Positions 33,624-42,762 are shown, counted from the stretch's first letter. The stretch: DNA of 64,000 bases from Mesorhizobium sp. INR15 (GCF_015500075.1 NZ_CP045496.1:4412001-4476000); one strand, 5' to 3'. Numbers and translations: made by a program. The notes: generated from the sequence alone by a model not told the origin.

Positions 33624-34867
33624 CCGCTTCGCCTCCGTCGGCCGCCGTCGCGCGTGGTCGTCGCACGATCATCACGACGCTTGGCGCGACGCAGATCATG
33701 GCGTGGGGATCATCTTACTATCTCCCCGCTGTCATCGCGCCGGCGGTCGCTGCGGACACAGGTTGGCCTCTGGCCTGGGTCGTTGGAGGCCTGTCTCTAG
33801 GATTGCTCACTGCGGGAGTCATCTCGCCGCATGTCGGGTCTTCGATCGAGCGGCACGGTGGCCGCAACGTTCTGGCATTCAGCGCCGGATGCATCGGGCT
33901 CGGCCAAATCGGGCTAGCGGTCGCTCCCACTTTGGCCATGTACACCATGGCTTGGCTGCTTATCGGCCTCGGCATGGGGGCGGGCCTCTACGACGCCGCG
34001 TTCGGGACACTTGGCCAGCTTTACGGTCATGGGGCGCGGTCAGCCATCACGACGCTCACCCTGTTCGGCGGTTTTGCGAGCACGATCTGCTGGCCGATCT
34101 CGGCCTTTCTGCTGGGGGAAATCGGATGGCGCGGCACCTGTCTTGTTTATGCCGCATTTCAGCTTTGCCTTGCCTTGCCGCTTTACCTTGTGATCTTGCC
34201 TCGCGGCCTGCCGCAACCGGCTGTCAAAGCCGCATCGAGTGGCGCGGTGACGCCCGCCCTCCAAACCGGCTCCAATCTCCTGGTTATGGTCGTGCTGGCC
34301 GCGACCCTGACGCTTGCCGCCGTGATCTCGTCGACCCTGTCGGTGCATTTGCTGACGATCCTGCAGAAGGGCGGCATGACACTTGCCGCGGCCGTGGGGC
34401 TTGGAGCCCTCGTCGGTCCCTCCCAGGTCGCAGCGCGGACGATCGAGATGATGATCGCACGCTTCCATCACCCGATCTGGACCAAGTTCGCCTCGGTAAC
34501 CTTCGTTGCGATTGGTGTTTCGGCGCTCTGGCTCGGCATGCCGATCGTCCCGTTGGCACTCGCGTTCTATGGCGCGGGCATCGGACTTGAATCCATCGCG
34601 CGTGGCACGCTGCCGCTCGCGATGTTCGGCTCTAATGGCTACGCCAAGCTGATGGGTCGCCTTGCCATGCCGAGCCTGATTGCCCAAGCGGCCGCGCCCT
34701 CCCTTGGTGCGTTACTTCTGGAGCGCTTCGGCGCTCACGGTATGCTGGCAGCACTTTCCGGCCTGGCGCTGATTAACGTTGGCTTGGCATGCGCGTTGGG
34801 ATGGCTGGTGTTCAGCCGAGGGAATCTTCAGGCCAAACCGCGAGAACCTATCACAAGCACCCACTGA
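33620..34867 (+). CDS. MFS transporter, probable metalloid exporter (415 aa)
   Basis: Twelve-span major facilitator; visible hydrophobic runs start TLGATQIMAWGSSYYLPAV and the loop VISPHVGSSIERHGGRNVL resembles the MFS A-motif region. Start overlaps the flavoprotein stop (ATGA). Its position after ArsR and the flavoprotein suggests efflux of arsenite or a related compound, as for ArsK, but specificity cannot be read from the sequence. Confidence 0.8.
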   Translation: MTASPPSAAVARGRRTIITTLGATQIMAWGSSYYLPAVIAPAVAADTGWPLAWVVGGLSLGLLTAGVISPHVGSSIERHGGRNVLAFSAGCIGLGQIGLAVAPTLAMYTMAWLLIGLGMGAGLYDAAFGTLGQLYGHGARSAITTLTLFGGFASTICWPISAFLLGEIGWRGTCLVYAAFQLCLALPLYLVILPRGLPQPAVKAASSGAVTPALQTGSNLLVMVVLAATLTLAAVISSTLSVHLLTILQKGGMTLAAAVGLGALVGPSQVAARTIEMMIARFHHPIWTKFASVTFVAIGVSALWLGMPIVPLALAFYGAGIGLESIARGTLPLAMFGSNGYAKLMGRLAMPSLIAQAAAPSLGALLLERFGAHGMLAALSGLALINVGLACALGWLVFSRGNLQAKPREPITSTH

Positions 34868-34988
34868 GCGATTCCTCGGTCGGAAGAGCACGAAGTCTTT
34901 GCGATTCACCGGCGGTCGCCTGCCAGGAAGTATCGTCCCTGCAGGTCGGGTCAGCACCTCGATCAAACCACGGCCTCTTTGTCGAAGT

Positions 34989-35216
34989 TTATTCATGCCG
35001 TTCCGCATCGAACCGCTGCTTTCCCTTCGCGACCCATGATCGTTGTGCTTGCTCGCCTTCATGACTTTTGAGCTTGCCGGCGATCCAGAGAAGCGCACCG
35101 TATATGGTGGCGCGATCATCGGCGGTCAAATCAACGATGCCTGCCTTGACGACGAGACCGCCAAGTTCGATCAGATGTCGGGTGCGCTTGCGGCGCTCCC
35201 CCTGCCAGGTGCGCAT
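34989..35216 (-). CDS. traD: Conjugal transfer protein TraD (75 aa)
   Basis: Short basic protein typical of rhizobial plasmid and ICE transfer: RRKRTRHLIELGGLVVKAGI then DDRATIYGALLWIAGKL. Begins one base after the traC stop. In Ti-type transfer regions TraD lies with TraC and TraG; no traG follows here, the next gene being the convergent MFS transporter. Truncated operon. Confidence 0.85.
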   Translation of the reverse strand: MRTWQGERRKRTRHLIELGGLVVKAGIVDLTADDRATIYGALLWIAGKLKSHEGEQAQRSWVAKGKQRFDAERHE

Positions 35217-35217
35217 G

Positions 35218-35544
35218 TCATTGCGAGCCAGAGCCGCCTGCCGGCGATTGTGTGCCGCCCGGTTGCGCTGGAACGCTACGTCGGTTGCGCTGAGATGCCG
35301 GAGCAGTTCGCCGGGAGCGGCTCTCGAAAAACATCACTCCACGCTTGGCCCATGCCTCACGCTTTGAGGTGTCTTTCGTCTCAGCGATTGCGACCAGCGC
35401 GCCTGCCAGTTCGTCGGCGCTGAGTTGATCGGCGCCGGTGGCGATCACCAGCTCGCCAAGCTGCTGCACCTTTCGCGTTTTGAGTTCTCGCGCCTTGTCG
35501 TCCAGCGCCTTCAGTTCCGCGTCAAAGTCCCGTGGTCTACGCAT
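35218..35544 (-). CDS. traC: Conjugal transfer protein TraC (108 aa)
   Basis: Accessory relaxosome protein: RRPRDFDAELKALDDKAREL, RKVQQLGELVIATGADQLSADELAGALVAIAE (in segments). A tail rich in R/S/Q/G follows. The start is taken at ATG 35544, with GGAG seven bases upstream; ATGs at 35550 and 35556 are also in frame. Divergent from traA, with the oriT-like site between them. Confidence 0.85.
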   Translation of the reverse strand: MRRPRDFDAELKALDDKARELKTRKVQQLGELVIATGADQLSADELAGALVAIAETKDTSKREAWAKRGVMFFESRSRRTAPASQRNRRSVPAQPGGTQSPAGGSGSQ

Positions 35545-35656
35545 GGCCATCTCCATCTGACGTCAATGCGGCGATGATAGTTGAGCGTCCGCCGGAAGGC
35601 TTCGGGGTTGCCGAGACAGCCCGGGACGGGCTGGTCCATCCCGAGAATTTTTCGAG

Positions 35657-35680
35657 GGAGGGCGCGCTTATACGTCGTGC
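35657..35680 (+). other. oriT-like nick region between traC and traA
   Basis: AGGGCGCGCTTATACGTCG at about 35660-35678 matches the core of the Ti-plasmid/RSF1010-type origin of transfer (AGGGCGCAATTATACGTCG) closely, and lies where oriT is found in those plasmids, between divergent traCD and traA. The flanks contain inverted repeats (GACGTGGGCTTTGACGTGC). Confidence 0.6.
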
Positions 35681-35716
35681 CGACGTGGGCTTTGACGTGC
35701 AAATGATCTGGTCGCG

Positions 35717-38700
35717 ATGGCGATCTATCATCTTCACGTCAAGGTCATTGGCCGCAAGGCAGGGTCAAGTGCTGTGGCATCCGCCGCCTACCGCTCGGCC
35801 TCGCGGCTGCGTGACGAGCGGATCGAACGCAGCCATGACTTCTCGGCCAAGCGCGGCGTCGTCCATTCCGAGGTGATGCTGCCGGAGAATGCGCCTTGCG
35901 CCTGGAGCGACCGCGAACGGCTGTGGAACGATGTCGAGGCCTTCGAGGTGCGCAAGGATGCCCAGCTTGCCCGCGAGGTGGAGTTCGCCCTGCCGCGTGA
36001 ACTCAGCCAGGCACAGGGCATCGAACTGGCGCGCGACTTTGTTCAGGCCGAGTTTGTAACCAAGGGCATGGTCGCCGATCTCAATGTGCATTGGGACAGG
36101 GCAGAGGATGGCAGTCCAAAACCGCATGCCCATGTCATGCTGACCATGCGCTCAGTGGACGAGAACGGTTTTGGTCCGAAAGTGCGCGAATGGAACCAGA
36201 CCGAGCTGGTCGAGCGCTGGCGCGAGCGATGGGCGGAGCTTGCCAATGAGCGGCTTGCCGAACTCGACATCGACGCCCGCATCGATCATCGCAGTCTGGA
36301 AGAACAAGGCATTGCCCTGGAGCCGCAAACCCAGATTGGTGCACCGGCGCAACGCATCGAGGGTACGGGCATTGACGCTGGCGGCATTGAGGCAGATCGC
36401 GCCGAACTGCACCGCGAGATCGCGCGCAACAATGGCGCGCGCATCATTGCGGATCCAGCCGTGGCGCTGGACGCCATCACGCATCAGCAATCGACCTTCA
36501 CCCGAAAGGACATCGCCAAATTTTCGCATCGGCACAGCGACGGAATGGAGCAGTTCAACAAGGTGGTGGCAGCCATCAGTAACGCACCCAACTTGGTCGA
36601 ACTCGGCATGGACGGACGCGGAGAAGATCGCTTCACCACGCGGCAGATGATCGACACCGAACTGCATTTGCATCGTGCGGCGGAACGTATGGATTTGGAC
36701 GAGCGACACGCGGTGAGTGACGCACATCGTGACGCAGCGCTGGCGCGGGCTGCGCAACGCGGGCTTATCCTTTCGGGCGAACAAAGCGATGCGCTTGCGC
36801 ATATCACCGATGGTCGAGGTCTAGGTGTCGTCATCGGCTTTGCAGGAACCGGCAAGAGTGCAATGCTGGGCGTAGCGCGCCAGGCGTGGGCCGCCGCAGG
36901 TTATGAGGTTCGCGGCGCCGCGCTCTCAGGCATTGCGGCCGAGAATCTCGAAAGCGGATCGGGTATCCCGTCTCGCACCATCGCCAGCATGGAACATGGC
37001 TGGGGACAGGGGCGCGATCTGCTCACCGCGCGTGATGTCGTGGTGATCGACGAGGCCGGCATGGTCGGCACGCGCCAGTTGGAGCGCGTGCTCTCCCATG
37101 CGGCGGACGTTGGCGCAAAAGTCGTCCTCGTCGGCGATCCGCAGCAGCTGCAGGCGATCGAAGCTGGCGCTGCATTCCGCTCCATCCATGAGCGTCATGG
37201 TGGCGTCGAAATCGGCCAGGTTCGTCGGCAGCGCGAGGACTGGCAGCGCGATGCCACGCGCGATCTGGCAACCGGCAGGATCGGCGCCGCGATCAGCGCC
37301 TACGACGCCCAAGGCATGGTGCATCAGGCTGCGACGCGCGACCAAGCGCGAGGTGAACTCGTCGAGCGCTGGGATCGCGACAGGCAGGCCCATCCAGAGG
37401 CAAGCCGGATCATCCTCACCCACACAAACGACGAGGTGCGCGCTTTGAACCAGGCAGCGCGCGAGCGCATGCGCGCTGCGGGAGATCTCAGCGACGATGT
37501 TCAGGTGAATGTTGAACGAGGTGCAAGGGCCTTCGCCAGCGGCGACCGTGTCATGTTCCTGCGCAACGAGCGCGGGCTTGGCGTCAAGAACGGCACGCTT
37601 GGTGTGATCGACGAGGTCAGTGCGCAAAGCATGACCGTTCGCACCGACGACGGCAGGTCGGTGCGCTTCGACCTGAAAGACTATGCCCATATCGACCATG
37701 GCTATGCCGCGACCATTCACAAGGCCCAGGGCACGACGGTTGACCGCACCCATGTGCTCGCGACGCCGGGCATGGACGCGCATGGCAGCTACGTCGCCCT
37801 GTCCCGCCATCGAGACGGGATGGACCTGCATTACGGCGGCGACGACTTCGCGACACGGGACCGGCTCGTCCGCACCCTGTCGCGCGAGCGCGCCAAGGAC
37901 ATGGCGTGGGATTACGAGCAAGCCGACCCGGCGCAACACTATGCCGAGCGGCGCGGCATCACTTTTCGCGAGCGCGTGGTCGAGATCGTGCGTCGCATCG
38001 TTCCGGAGAAGCTGCGCGACAAGCTCGGCGGGCTGCTGGACGGATTGCGCTCGCCCGCAGACGCCGAGCCCAGCCAGGACCGTGGGCACGGGCCGGGAAG
38101 AGAAAATGTTGGAGCGCAAATTGCAGAGGCCGGTCCCGCGCCTGAAAGAGAAGCTTCCGCCAGGGGAGCGCAACGCGAAACGGATTTGCAGGTCGACCCA
38201 GAAGCGGCGTTGCGCCGCGCGCGCACGAACGCGCTTGTTCGTCACGCGCGCGCACTCGATGTTGTTATCCAAACCGGAAATGCGCACGGTCAGGGCACTC
38301 CCGAGCAGATGCGCGAATTGAGGGACGCCCGCGGCGCGTTCGAGAAGGTTCGGCCGCATGGTTGGCGCGATGCCGAAGCGGCCTACGCGAAAAATCCCGA
38401 GCTGGTTCGTGAGGCCGGCGCCGGCCGCGTCAACCGCATCGTGCTTGCTCTCCAGCTTGAAACGGAAATCCGCACCGGACTGGATACCGACCCGGGCCGC
38501 CGCGCCGACCGTTTCGTGGAACGTTGGCAGAAGCTCGACCGCACGGGCCAGCATCAATACCAGGCCGGCGACATGTCCGGCTACAAGTCAACGCGGTCGG
38601 CCATGTCCGACATGGCCAAAAGCCTCGAACGCGATCCGCAGCTTGAATCCCTCCTTGCCAACCGCAAGCACGATCTTGGCATTCATACCGATTCCGGCCG

Positions 38701-38764
38701 TAACCTCGCCTCGGAACTCGCATTCAGCCATGGCATCGGTAGGGGCCGTGGCATTGGGATCTAA
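35717..38764 (+). CDS. traA: TraA: MobA/MobL relaxase fused to helicase (1015 aa)
   Basis: Starts MAIYHLHVKVIGRKAGSSA. The relaxase domain holds KPHAHVMLTMR (HxH metal ligands). The RecD/TraI-like helicase has Walker A GFAGTGKSAM, DVVVIDEAGMVG and a C-terminal GYAATIHKAQGTTVDR. The final ELAFSHGIGRGRGIGI is the normal C-terminus, so it is complete. Nicks oriT and unwinds the strand in conjugation. No type IV secretion genes or traG occur in the window. Confidence 0.93.
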   Translation: MAIYHLHVKVIGRKAGSSAVASAAYRSASRLRDERIERSHDFSAKRGVVHSEVMLPENAPCAWSDRERLWNDVEAFEVRKDAQLAREVEFALPRELSQAQGIELARDFVQAEFVTKGMVADLNVHWDRAEDGSPKPHAHVMLTMRSVDENGFGPKVREWNQTELVERWRERWAELANERLAELDIDARIDHRSLEEQGIALEPQTQIGAPAQRIEGTGIDAGGIEADRAELHREIARNNGARIIADPAVALDAITHQQSTFTRKDIAKFSHRHSDGMEQFNKVVAAISNAPNLVELGMDGRGEDRFTTRQMIDTELHLHRAAERMDLDERHAVSDAHRDAALARAAQRGLILSGEQSDALAHITDGRGLGVVIGFAGTGKSAMLGVARQAWAAAGYEVRGAALSGIAAENLESGSGIPSRTIASMEHGWGQGRDLLTARDVVVIDEAGMVGTRQLERVLSHAADVGAKVVLVGDPQQLQAIEAGAAFRSIHERHGGVEIGQVRRQREDWQRDATRDLATGRIGAAISAYDAQGMVHQAATRDQARGELVERWDRDRQAHPEASRIILTHTNDEVRALNQAARERMRAAGDLSDDVQVNVERGARAFASGDRVMFLRNERGLGVKNGTLGVIDEVSAQSMTVRTDDGRSVRFDLKDYAHIDHGYAATIHKAQGTTVDRTHVLATPGMDAHGSYVALSRHRDGMDLHYGGDDFATRDRLVRTLSRERAKDMAWDYEQADPAQHYAERRGITFRERVVEIVRRIVPEKLRDKLGGLLDGLRSPADAEPSQDRGHGPGRENVGAQIAEAGPAPEREASARGAQRETDLQVDPEAALRRARTNALVRHARALDVVIQTGNAHGQGTPEQMRELRDARGAFEKVRPHGWRDAEAAYAKNPELVREAGAGRVNRIVLALQLETEIRTGLDTDPGRRADRFVERWQKLDRTGQHQYQAGDMSGYKSTRSAMSDMAKSLERDPQLESLLANRKHDLGIHTDSGRNLASELAFSHGIGRGRGIGI

Positions 38765-38892
38765 GCCATGCCAATTTGCCGCCGTTTCCACGCCGCAGGC
38801 AGCCGAAGCGACAAACATGATTGTCTCTAGGATCGGTTCGTCGTGTCTATCCCAACAGATACCGGCAACAACCAGTGAGAAGCAGGCGCGCT

Positions 38893-39090
38893 ATGTCCGA
38901 GCCGGATCGTATAATACGCCTCAGAACCGTCCTTGCCCGGACTGGCCTGTCCCGTTCAACCCTCTATCGCAAGATCGCCGAAGGGACGTTCCCGGCTCAG
39001 ATCAGGATCAGCATAAACGGCGCTGGCTGGCGTGAATCCGATGTTAATCGGTGGATCGCCGATCCTCTTGCATGGCACACCAGAGCATGA
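38893..39090 (+). CDS. AlpA-family small DNA-binding protein (65 aa)
   Basis: IIRLRTVLARTGLSRSTLYRKIAEGTFPAQI is the AlpA/excisionase-type winged helix; WRESDVNRWIADPL follows the family end. In Mesorhizobium ICEs an AlpA-like protein (RdfS) is a recombination directionality factor. Position beside traA and 10 kb from the integrase fits a similar role, but it is not proven to act with that integrase. Confidence 0.8.
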   Translation: MSEPDRIIRLRTVLARTGLSRSTLYRKIAEGTFPAQIRISINGAGWRESDVNRWIADPLAWHTRA

Positions 39091-39449
39091 GGAAAGGACA
39101 GCGGCTAATGGCGGTCGAATGGCACGTTGCTGCCACCGTTGAGCACTTCTCTATGAGGCAAGTTCAATGACTGGAAAGGGGCCGTGTATGGACAGTTCTC
39201 CGTTGGCAAGGGGGTCTTTGAGCTTTGCATTGCTGGTTGGTGCGGCCATGTAACCGACCTGTAGGTGCGGCCTTCCATATGCCGCTGGCCATAATGCCAT
39301 TCGCGCGGCTCAGGTCCCGATCGAAAGCTCGCACTCGAAGTGCACGGCCCCAGTGGGTTTTTCCTGATCCGGCGGTTTCAACCGGCTTTGTGCATTAGCT
39401 CCTGTCCGCCCTTTCCAATTTCGTCGGCGACTGCTCGCCTTGTCTCAGT
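39091..39449. other. Non-coding edge of the IS110-type remnant
   Basis: No gene supported. Probably includes the 3' end of the decayed IS element that follows on the reverse strand; an exact end cannot be defined. Confidence 0.4.
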
Positions 39450-40340
39450 TTAAGCGATGACCGGCTCTCTGTAGCGCTCGCCGTTCGTCATCAATGCCCA
39501 AACCATCCGGGTGGTCTTGTTGGCCAACGCAACCGCCGCAACCTTGGCTGTTCGCCGCGCCATCAACTGCACGAGCCATGGCCTCCTGGTCCCGTTGCGC
39601 TCGGCATAGCGGATGACCGCCATCGCACCCACCACGAGCAACTGTCGCAAGTAGCGATTGCCGGCCTTGGAGATGCTGCCAAGCTTCTCTTTTCCGCCAC
39701 TAGAGTTCTGCGTCGGCACGAGTCCGATCCAGGCCGACAGAGCGCCCCGACTTGAACGCATGCGCATCGGTGACCGTAGCCACGAATGCACTTGCCAGCA
39801 GCGGGCCGACGCCTGGGATTTCCATCAACCTACGACCAAGCTCGGTCTCACGCGCATTCGCCCGAACCCGACGACGTTCTCGAGGATCTGGGCATAGCCG
39901 CGCGTCAGCTGGTATCCTAGTCTCGTTCTCGTCGTTGACGACCACGAGCAGTTGCTCAATCTCATTCCGCCCGATCGGCGCTACGATCCCGAACTCGGAT
40001 AGGTGTGCCCGCAACGCGTTCGATATCTGCGTGCGCTGGCGGTTGAGCATCAAACTGGAGCCGGTGCAGCATCATCACACTTTGCTGCTCGGGTGATTTC
40101 ACAGGCACGAAGCGCATGGTCGGCCGAGTGACCACCTCGCAGATCGCCTCTGCATCTGCGGCATCATTCTTCTGCCGCTTCAGATAAGGCTTCACATACT
40201 GTGCCGGCAGCAGCCGCACATCATGGCCACGTGCAGTCAGTTCTCTCGGCTTTTGGAAGTGATTCCCCGCTTCCGACAGTCTAACCACGCACACGCTTTG
40301 CGGAGCTCGGATCATGGCTGATTCCGACCATAGAACGATT
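39450..40340 (-). pseudogene. IS110/IS1111-type transposase, decayed
   Basis: Three reverse-strand frames read in order: RELTARGHDVRLLPAQYVKPYL and KRQKNDAADAEAI (40240-40080), then ISNALRAHLSEFGIVAP and MEIPGVGPLLASAFVATV (40020-39790), then LSAWIGLVPTQNSSGGKEKLGSI and AGNRYLRQLLVVGA (39720-39600). They must be joined by at least two frameshifts, and the first 60 or so residues are missing, replaced by a copy of the start of the 41618 gene. Confidence 0.85.
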
Positions 40341-40412
40341 ATGCCTTTCGTCACGAATGGCAGCAATACGGCGCCGAACCGGTTGCCGGATGCAGAAAGG
40401 AGCGTTATCTAA
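40314..40412 (+). pseudogene. Truncated copy of the 41618 gene start (32 aa)
   Basis: The DNA from 40277 to about 40350 aligns with 41578-41650: both contain GGAGCTCGGATCATGGCTG ATTCCGAC. The frame reads MADSDHRTIMPFVTNGSN and stops after 32 codons. It looks like a partial duplication that the IS110-type remnant abuts. Confidence 0.5.
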
Positions 40413-40712
40413 CCGTTTATCGATTTACAGTGTTTGCACGAACGTGGATAATTCCATTGATTGTCACAGTTTTTGCGTTGCTTGTATTTTATAAAATGTA
40501 TTATGTGTATAATTTTCGGCTATATGCGCTGACGTAAGCTGCTTTTCCTTTTTTTGGTCGCCAACATACTATGATGCCAACACCGCTTCGCAGCTAAATA
40601 TTTATCAAATTCATACACATTCGACAGTTAAAGATATAATATTCTACTCGATTCCTGTGGGCTTGCGAGTCTTATTTGCATTCTGTGGCTATTCTGGAGA
40701 ATATATAGAGAT
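40413..40712. other. AT-rich stretch before the coupled gene pair
   Basis: Base composition is far more AT-rich than the rest of the window, a sign of foreign origin. The frame of the next gene stays open back to about 40636 (CGLASLICILWLFWRIYRD) but has no standard start codon there, so the gene may be 5'-truncated. Confidence 0.45.
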
Positions 40713-41021
40713 GTGTCCGATAGGGGTGTCTATTTCCCCGGCGACGATGAGAGCGGAATTGCGAATTTACGCAGCAAATTTTTGGCTATTACACTGCTTA
40801 TTACATCTACGTCATTTATATTATTCCTTTTCTTATCTTTCATCTTCGAGAATTCGCAATCTGTGCTATCAGTATCTTTATATGACGGAGTTGTTGTGTA
40901 TACGATAAAGAGATGTCTTCTAGTTTCTTCCGGATATTGGTTGCTTGGATTCTCGTCGATTTTGTTGTCAATGAGCATTCGGAATTCGCGTCAATACTGC
41001 GCAGGAGGGGAAAATATATGA
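40713..41021 (+). CDS. Two-span membrane protein in AT-rich DNA (102 aa)
   Basis: GTG start is uncertain. Two hydrophobic segments: FLAITLLITSTSFILFLFLSFIF (given here as one span near residue 30-52) and SSGYWLLGFSSILLSMSI near residue 75-92. The extension upstream of 40713 would add a third span. The stop overlaps the next ATG (ATGA). No family recognised. Confidence 0.4.
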   Translation: MSDRGVYFPGDDESGIANLRSKFLAITLLITSTSFILFLFLSFIFENSQSVLSVSLYDGVVVYTIKRCLLVSSGYWLLGFSSILLSMSIRNSRQYCAGGENI

Positions 41022-41209
41022 GTGAGGAGCAAAAAGAGCATGCTGAATTCGCCAGCTTTGCTCTCGCTGCAACATTGGCCTTTGATGATGCAAGCTGTTC
41101 TCCGATCGGCGATGTGGAACGAATGACGCGATCCTGGGACCAGAGGGTTAGCAACGCGCCTGTGTCCACGAAACCGGCAGCAGGCCAAACCGACGCTGAC
41201 CAAACCTAA
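41018..41209 (+). CDS. Small soluble protein coupled to the membrane gene (63 aa)
   Basis: ATG 41018 follows GGAGGGG, overlapping the stop of the membrane protein. Reads MSEEQKEHAEFASFALAATL then DDASCSPIGDVERMTRSW and a disordered T/Q/D tail. The longer frame from 40913 is not needed. Coupling implies joint function; no family recognised. Confidence 0.5.
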   Translation: MSEEQKEHAEFASFALAATLAFDDASCSPIGDVERMTRSWDQRVSNAPVSTKPAAGQTDADQT

Positions 41210-41240
41210 GGCTACCAAACGTTCGTCGATCTGTCGTCAG

Positions 41241-41474
41241 TCAGGGTCGCCGCAATCTAACGCCCGGATGATTGCCGTTCGTGAATTCCACACCGTCTGC
41301 CTCAAGAACGGCACGGATTTTGTCCTGGGTTTCAGCAGACACTGCAGCGACGCGCCCACTGTCGCTCTCACAGCGTTTTACCGTCGGAATAGAAACGCCA
41401 GCCCGATTGGCAAGCTCCGATTGTGACAGACTTATCAAAGCTCGGGCCGCCCTCATTTGTGCTGCTGTCACCAA
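41241..41474 (-). CDS. XRE-family regulator (77 aa)
   Basis: TTG start (MVTAAQMRAARALISLSQSE) with AAGGGA upstream; a GTG one codon later is possible. Helix-turn-helix LANRAGVSIPTVKRCE, then IRAVLEADGVEFTNGNHPGVRLRR, the standard rhizobial short XRE layout. A perfect dyad lies upstream (41515). Confidence 0.85.
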   Translation of the reverse strand: MVTAAQMRAARALISLSQSELANRAGVSIPTVKRCESDSGRVAAVSAETQDKIRAVLEADGVEFTNGNHPGVRLRRP

Positions 41475-41514
41475 TTTCTGTTGATCCCTTTAGATCATTG
41501 CGCTATGGTCCGAA

Positions 41515-41530
41515 GGTATCAGTGGATACC
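41515..41530. promoter_or_regulatory. Dyad GGTATC-AGTG-GATACC, possible XRE operator
   Basis: Exact 6-bp inverted repeat with a 4-bp spacer, 41 bp upstream of the XRE gene and about 90 bp before the divergent 41618 gene. Confidence 0.4.
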
Positions 41531-41617
41531 CTTGGCCTGTTGTCGGGGGGCGGCTAGACGCAGTGTTGACGCACCGTGCCTAGCCTGACCACGCCAAAGC
41601 TGTCTGGAGCTCGGATC

Positions 41618-42166
41618 ATGGCTGATTCCGACAATAGCACGACTTTGTCTTCCGTCACCCGCGAGACAGGCTGTCGGGCGAACGTGCATCGGGCTGGTAG
41701 CTCGGACGAAGTGGACCCTGCTTTTACGCTTCTAAGCGAGTGGGTGAGGGCGCAGGATGCTTCACGAATTCTGTGTCGTCTCCAACAGCGTTTGGAGAGG
41801 CGCGTTCTCGACGCAGCGCACCGGGAAGCGACGGAGGAGAGGGCTAACTACTCAATTGCATGTCGGGCGGAATTCGAGGCTATGACGGCGGTTTTGAAAC
41901 TTCAGGACAAACTGCCTCAAACGCCTGCGTTGTCGCTTCTTGGCATTGTCGCCAAGCTCGAAATGATCGCAGGAGCAGATCGCGAAATCGACGATCCGAC
42001 AGACTTTCCCTGGCCGCATATAGCGTCTGTCCTTGATGACTTGAAGGAAATCGCCGGGAGCCTGCCATCGGAGCGGCCCGACCGATCGGCCGTTCATGCA
42101 GACTGTAGGCGCTACCAGGCGATGGCGGCCGATCTGGTCTCTCTTGACTCAAGGGAACGACAGTAG
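41618..42166 (+). CDS. Hypothetical protein (182 aa), MADSDNSTT-type
   Basis: Begins MADSDNSTTLSSVTRETG; then LLSEWVRAQDASRILCRLQQRLERRV and a helical C-terminus. The opening resembles Mesorhizobium hypothetical proteins in which DNSTTLPxVTRR precedes a Tat-like signal; here the twin arginines are absent. Charged, helical, without a known domain. A truncated copy of its start exists at 40314. Confidence 0.65.
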   Translation: MADSDNSTTLSSVTRETGCRANVHRAGSSDEVDPAFTLLSEWVRAQDASRILCRLQQRLERRVLDAAHREATEERANYSIACRAEFEAMTAVLKLQDKLPQTPALSLLGIVAKLEMIAGADREIDDPTDFPWPHIASVLDDLKEIAGSLPSERPDRSAVHADCRRYQAMAADLVSLDSRERQ

Positions 42167-42201
42167 GACTGTTGGGGTAGCTCCGTTCCGATGGTGTCCG
42201 C

Positions 42202-42762
42202 ATGTCCGCTTCACGACGTGTCATTTCGGTTCTAACGCTGGCCCTTACCTTGCCAATGTTTGCAGAGCACGCCTCTGCAGAGATCAAGATATGCAATAAC
42301 TTCCCGCAAACGGTTTACTTTTCTATAGGTTATGATCAGCCGGGGTATGATTCGTTCATGTCTCGCGGGTGGCTTGTACTGGCTCCCAATGGTGGCTGTG
42401 ACGAATTCGATAGCGCGCTCCACCTTTCTGTGTTTTGGTATTATGCAGAAACCAATGCTTACTACGTACGCAAGCACGTCAAGAATACAAATACTTGGGG
42501 ATCTGTGCGCCCAGATAAACAGTTGTGGGTCGCCCGAAACTCTTTTAATATAATCGATAATCCGGGCATGAAACGTCCCTCCGACCCGGGCGCTAAATTG
42601 GTTGGTTTTGCCCGGTCACTGGAAGCCAGTGGTTCAGAATTGAATGAGACGCTCACGATCGAGGCGGATGGTATCAACGTCTCGCAGAGCATCAGCAGCA
42701 ATACAAACACCGACACCAATACCGCCGCCAAGCCAGAGGCCCCCACCAACACTAAGAAATAG
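42202..42762 (+). CDS. Secreted DUF1036-family protein (186 aa)
   Basis: Signal peptide MSASRRVISVLTLALTLPMF...HASA, then IKICNNFPQTVYFSIGYDQ, SRGWLVLAPNGGCDEF and YYAETNAYYVRK, the DUF1036 pattern. The last 30 residues are Asn/Thr/Ser-rich and probably disordered. Periplasmic; function unknown. Base composition is lower in GC than its neighbours. Confidence 0.8.
   Translation: MSASRRVISVLTLALTLPMFAEHASAEIKICNNFPQTVYFSIGYDQPGYDSFMSRGWLVLAPNGGCDEFDSALHLSVFWYYAETNAYYVRKHVKNTNTWGSVRPDKQLWVARNSFNIIDNPGMKRPSDPGAKLVGFARSLEASGSELNETLTIEADGINVSQSISSNTNTDTNTAAKPEAPTNTKK

Noticed and set aside
1..34900. FNR/FixK-type boxes (TTGAT-N4-ATCAA) in the oxygen/NO region
   Set aside because: None seen by eye in the promoter regions, although the gene content would suggest them; a computed scan is needed to be sure.
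36926..38557. Long reverse-strand frame (543 codons) inside traA
   Set aside because: Antisense shadow of a high-GC gene; traA itself has clear motifs throughout.
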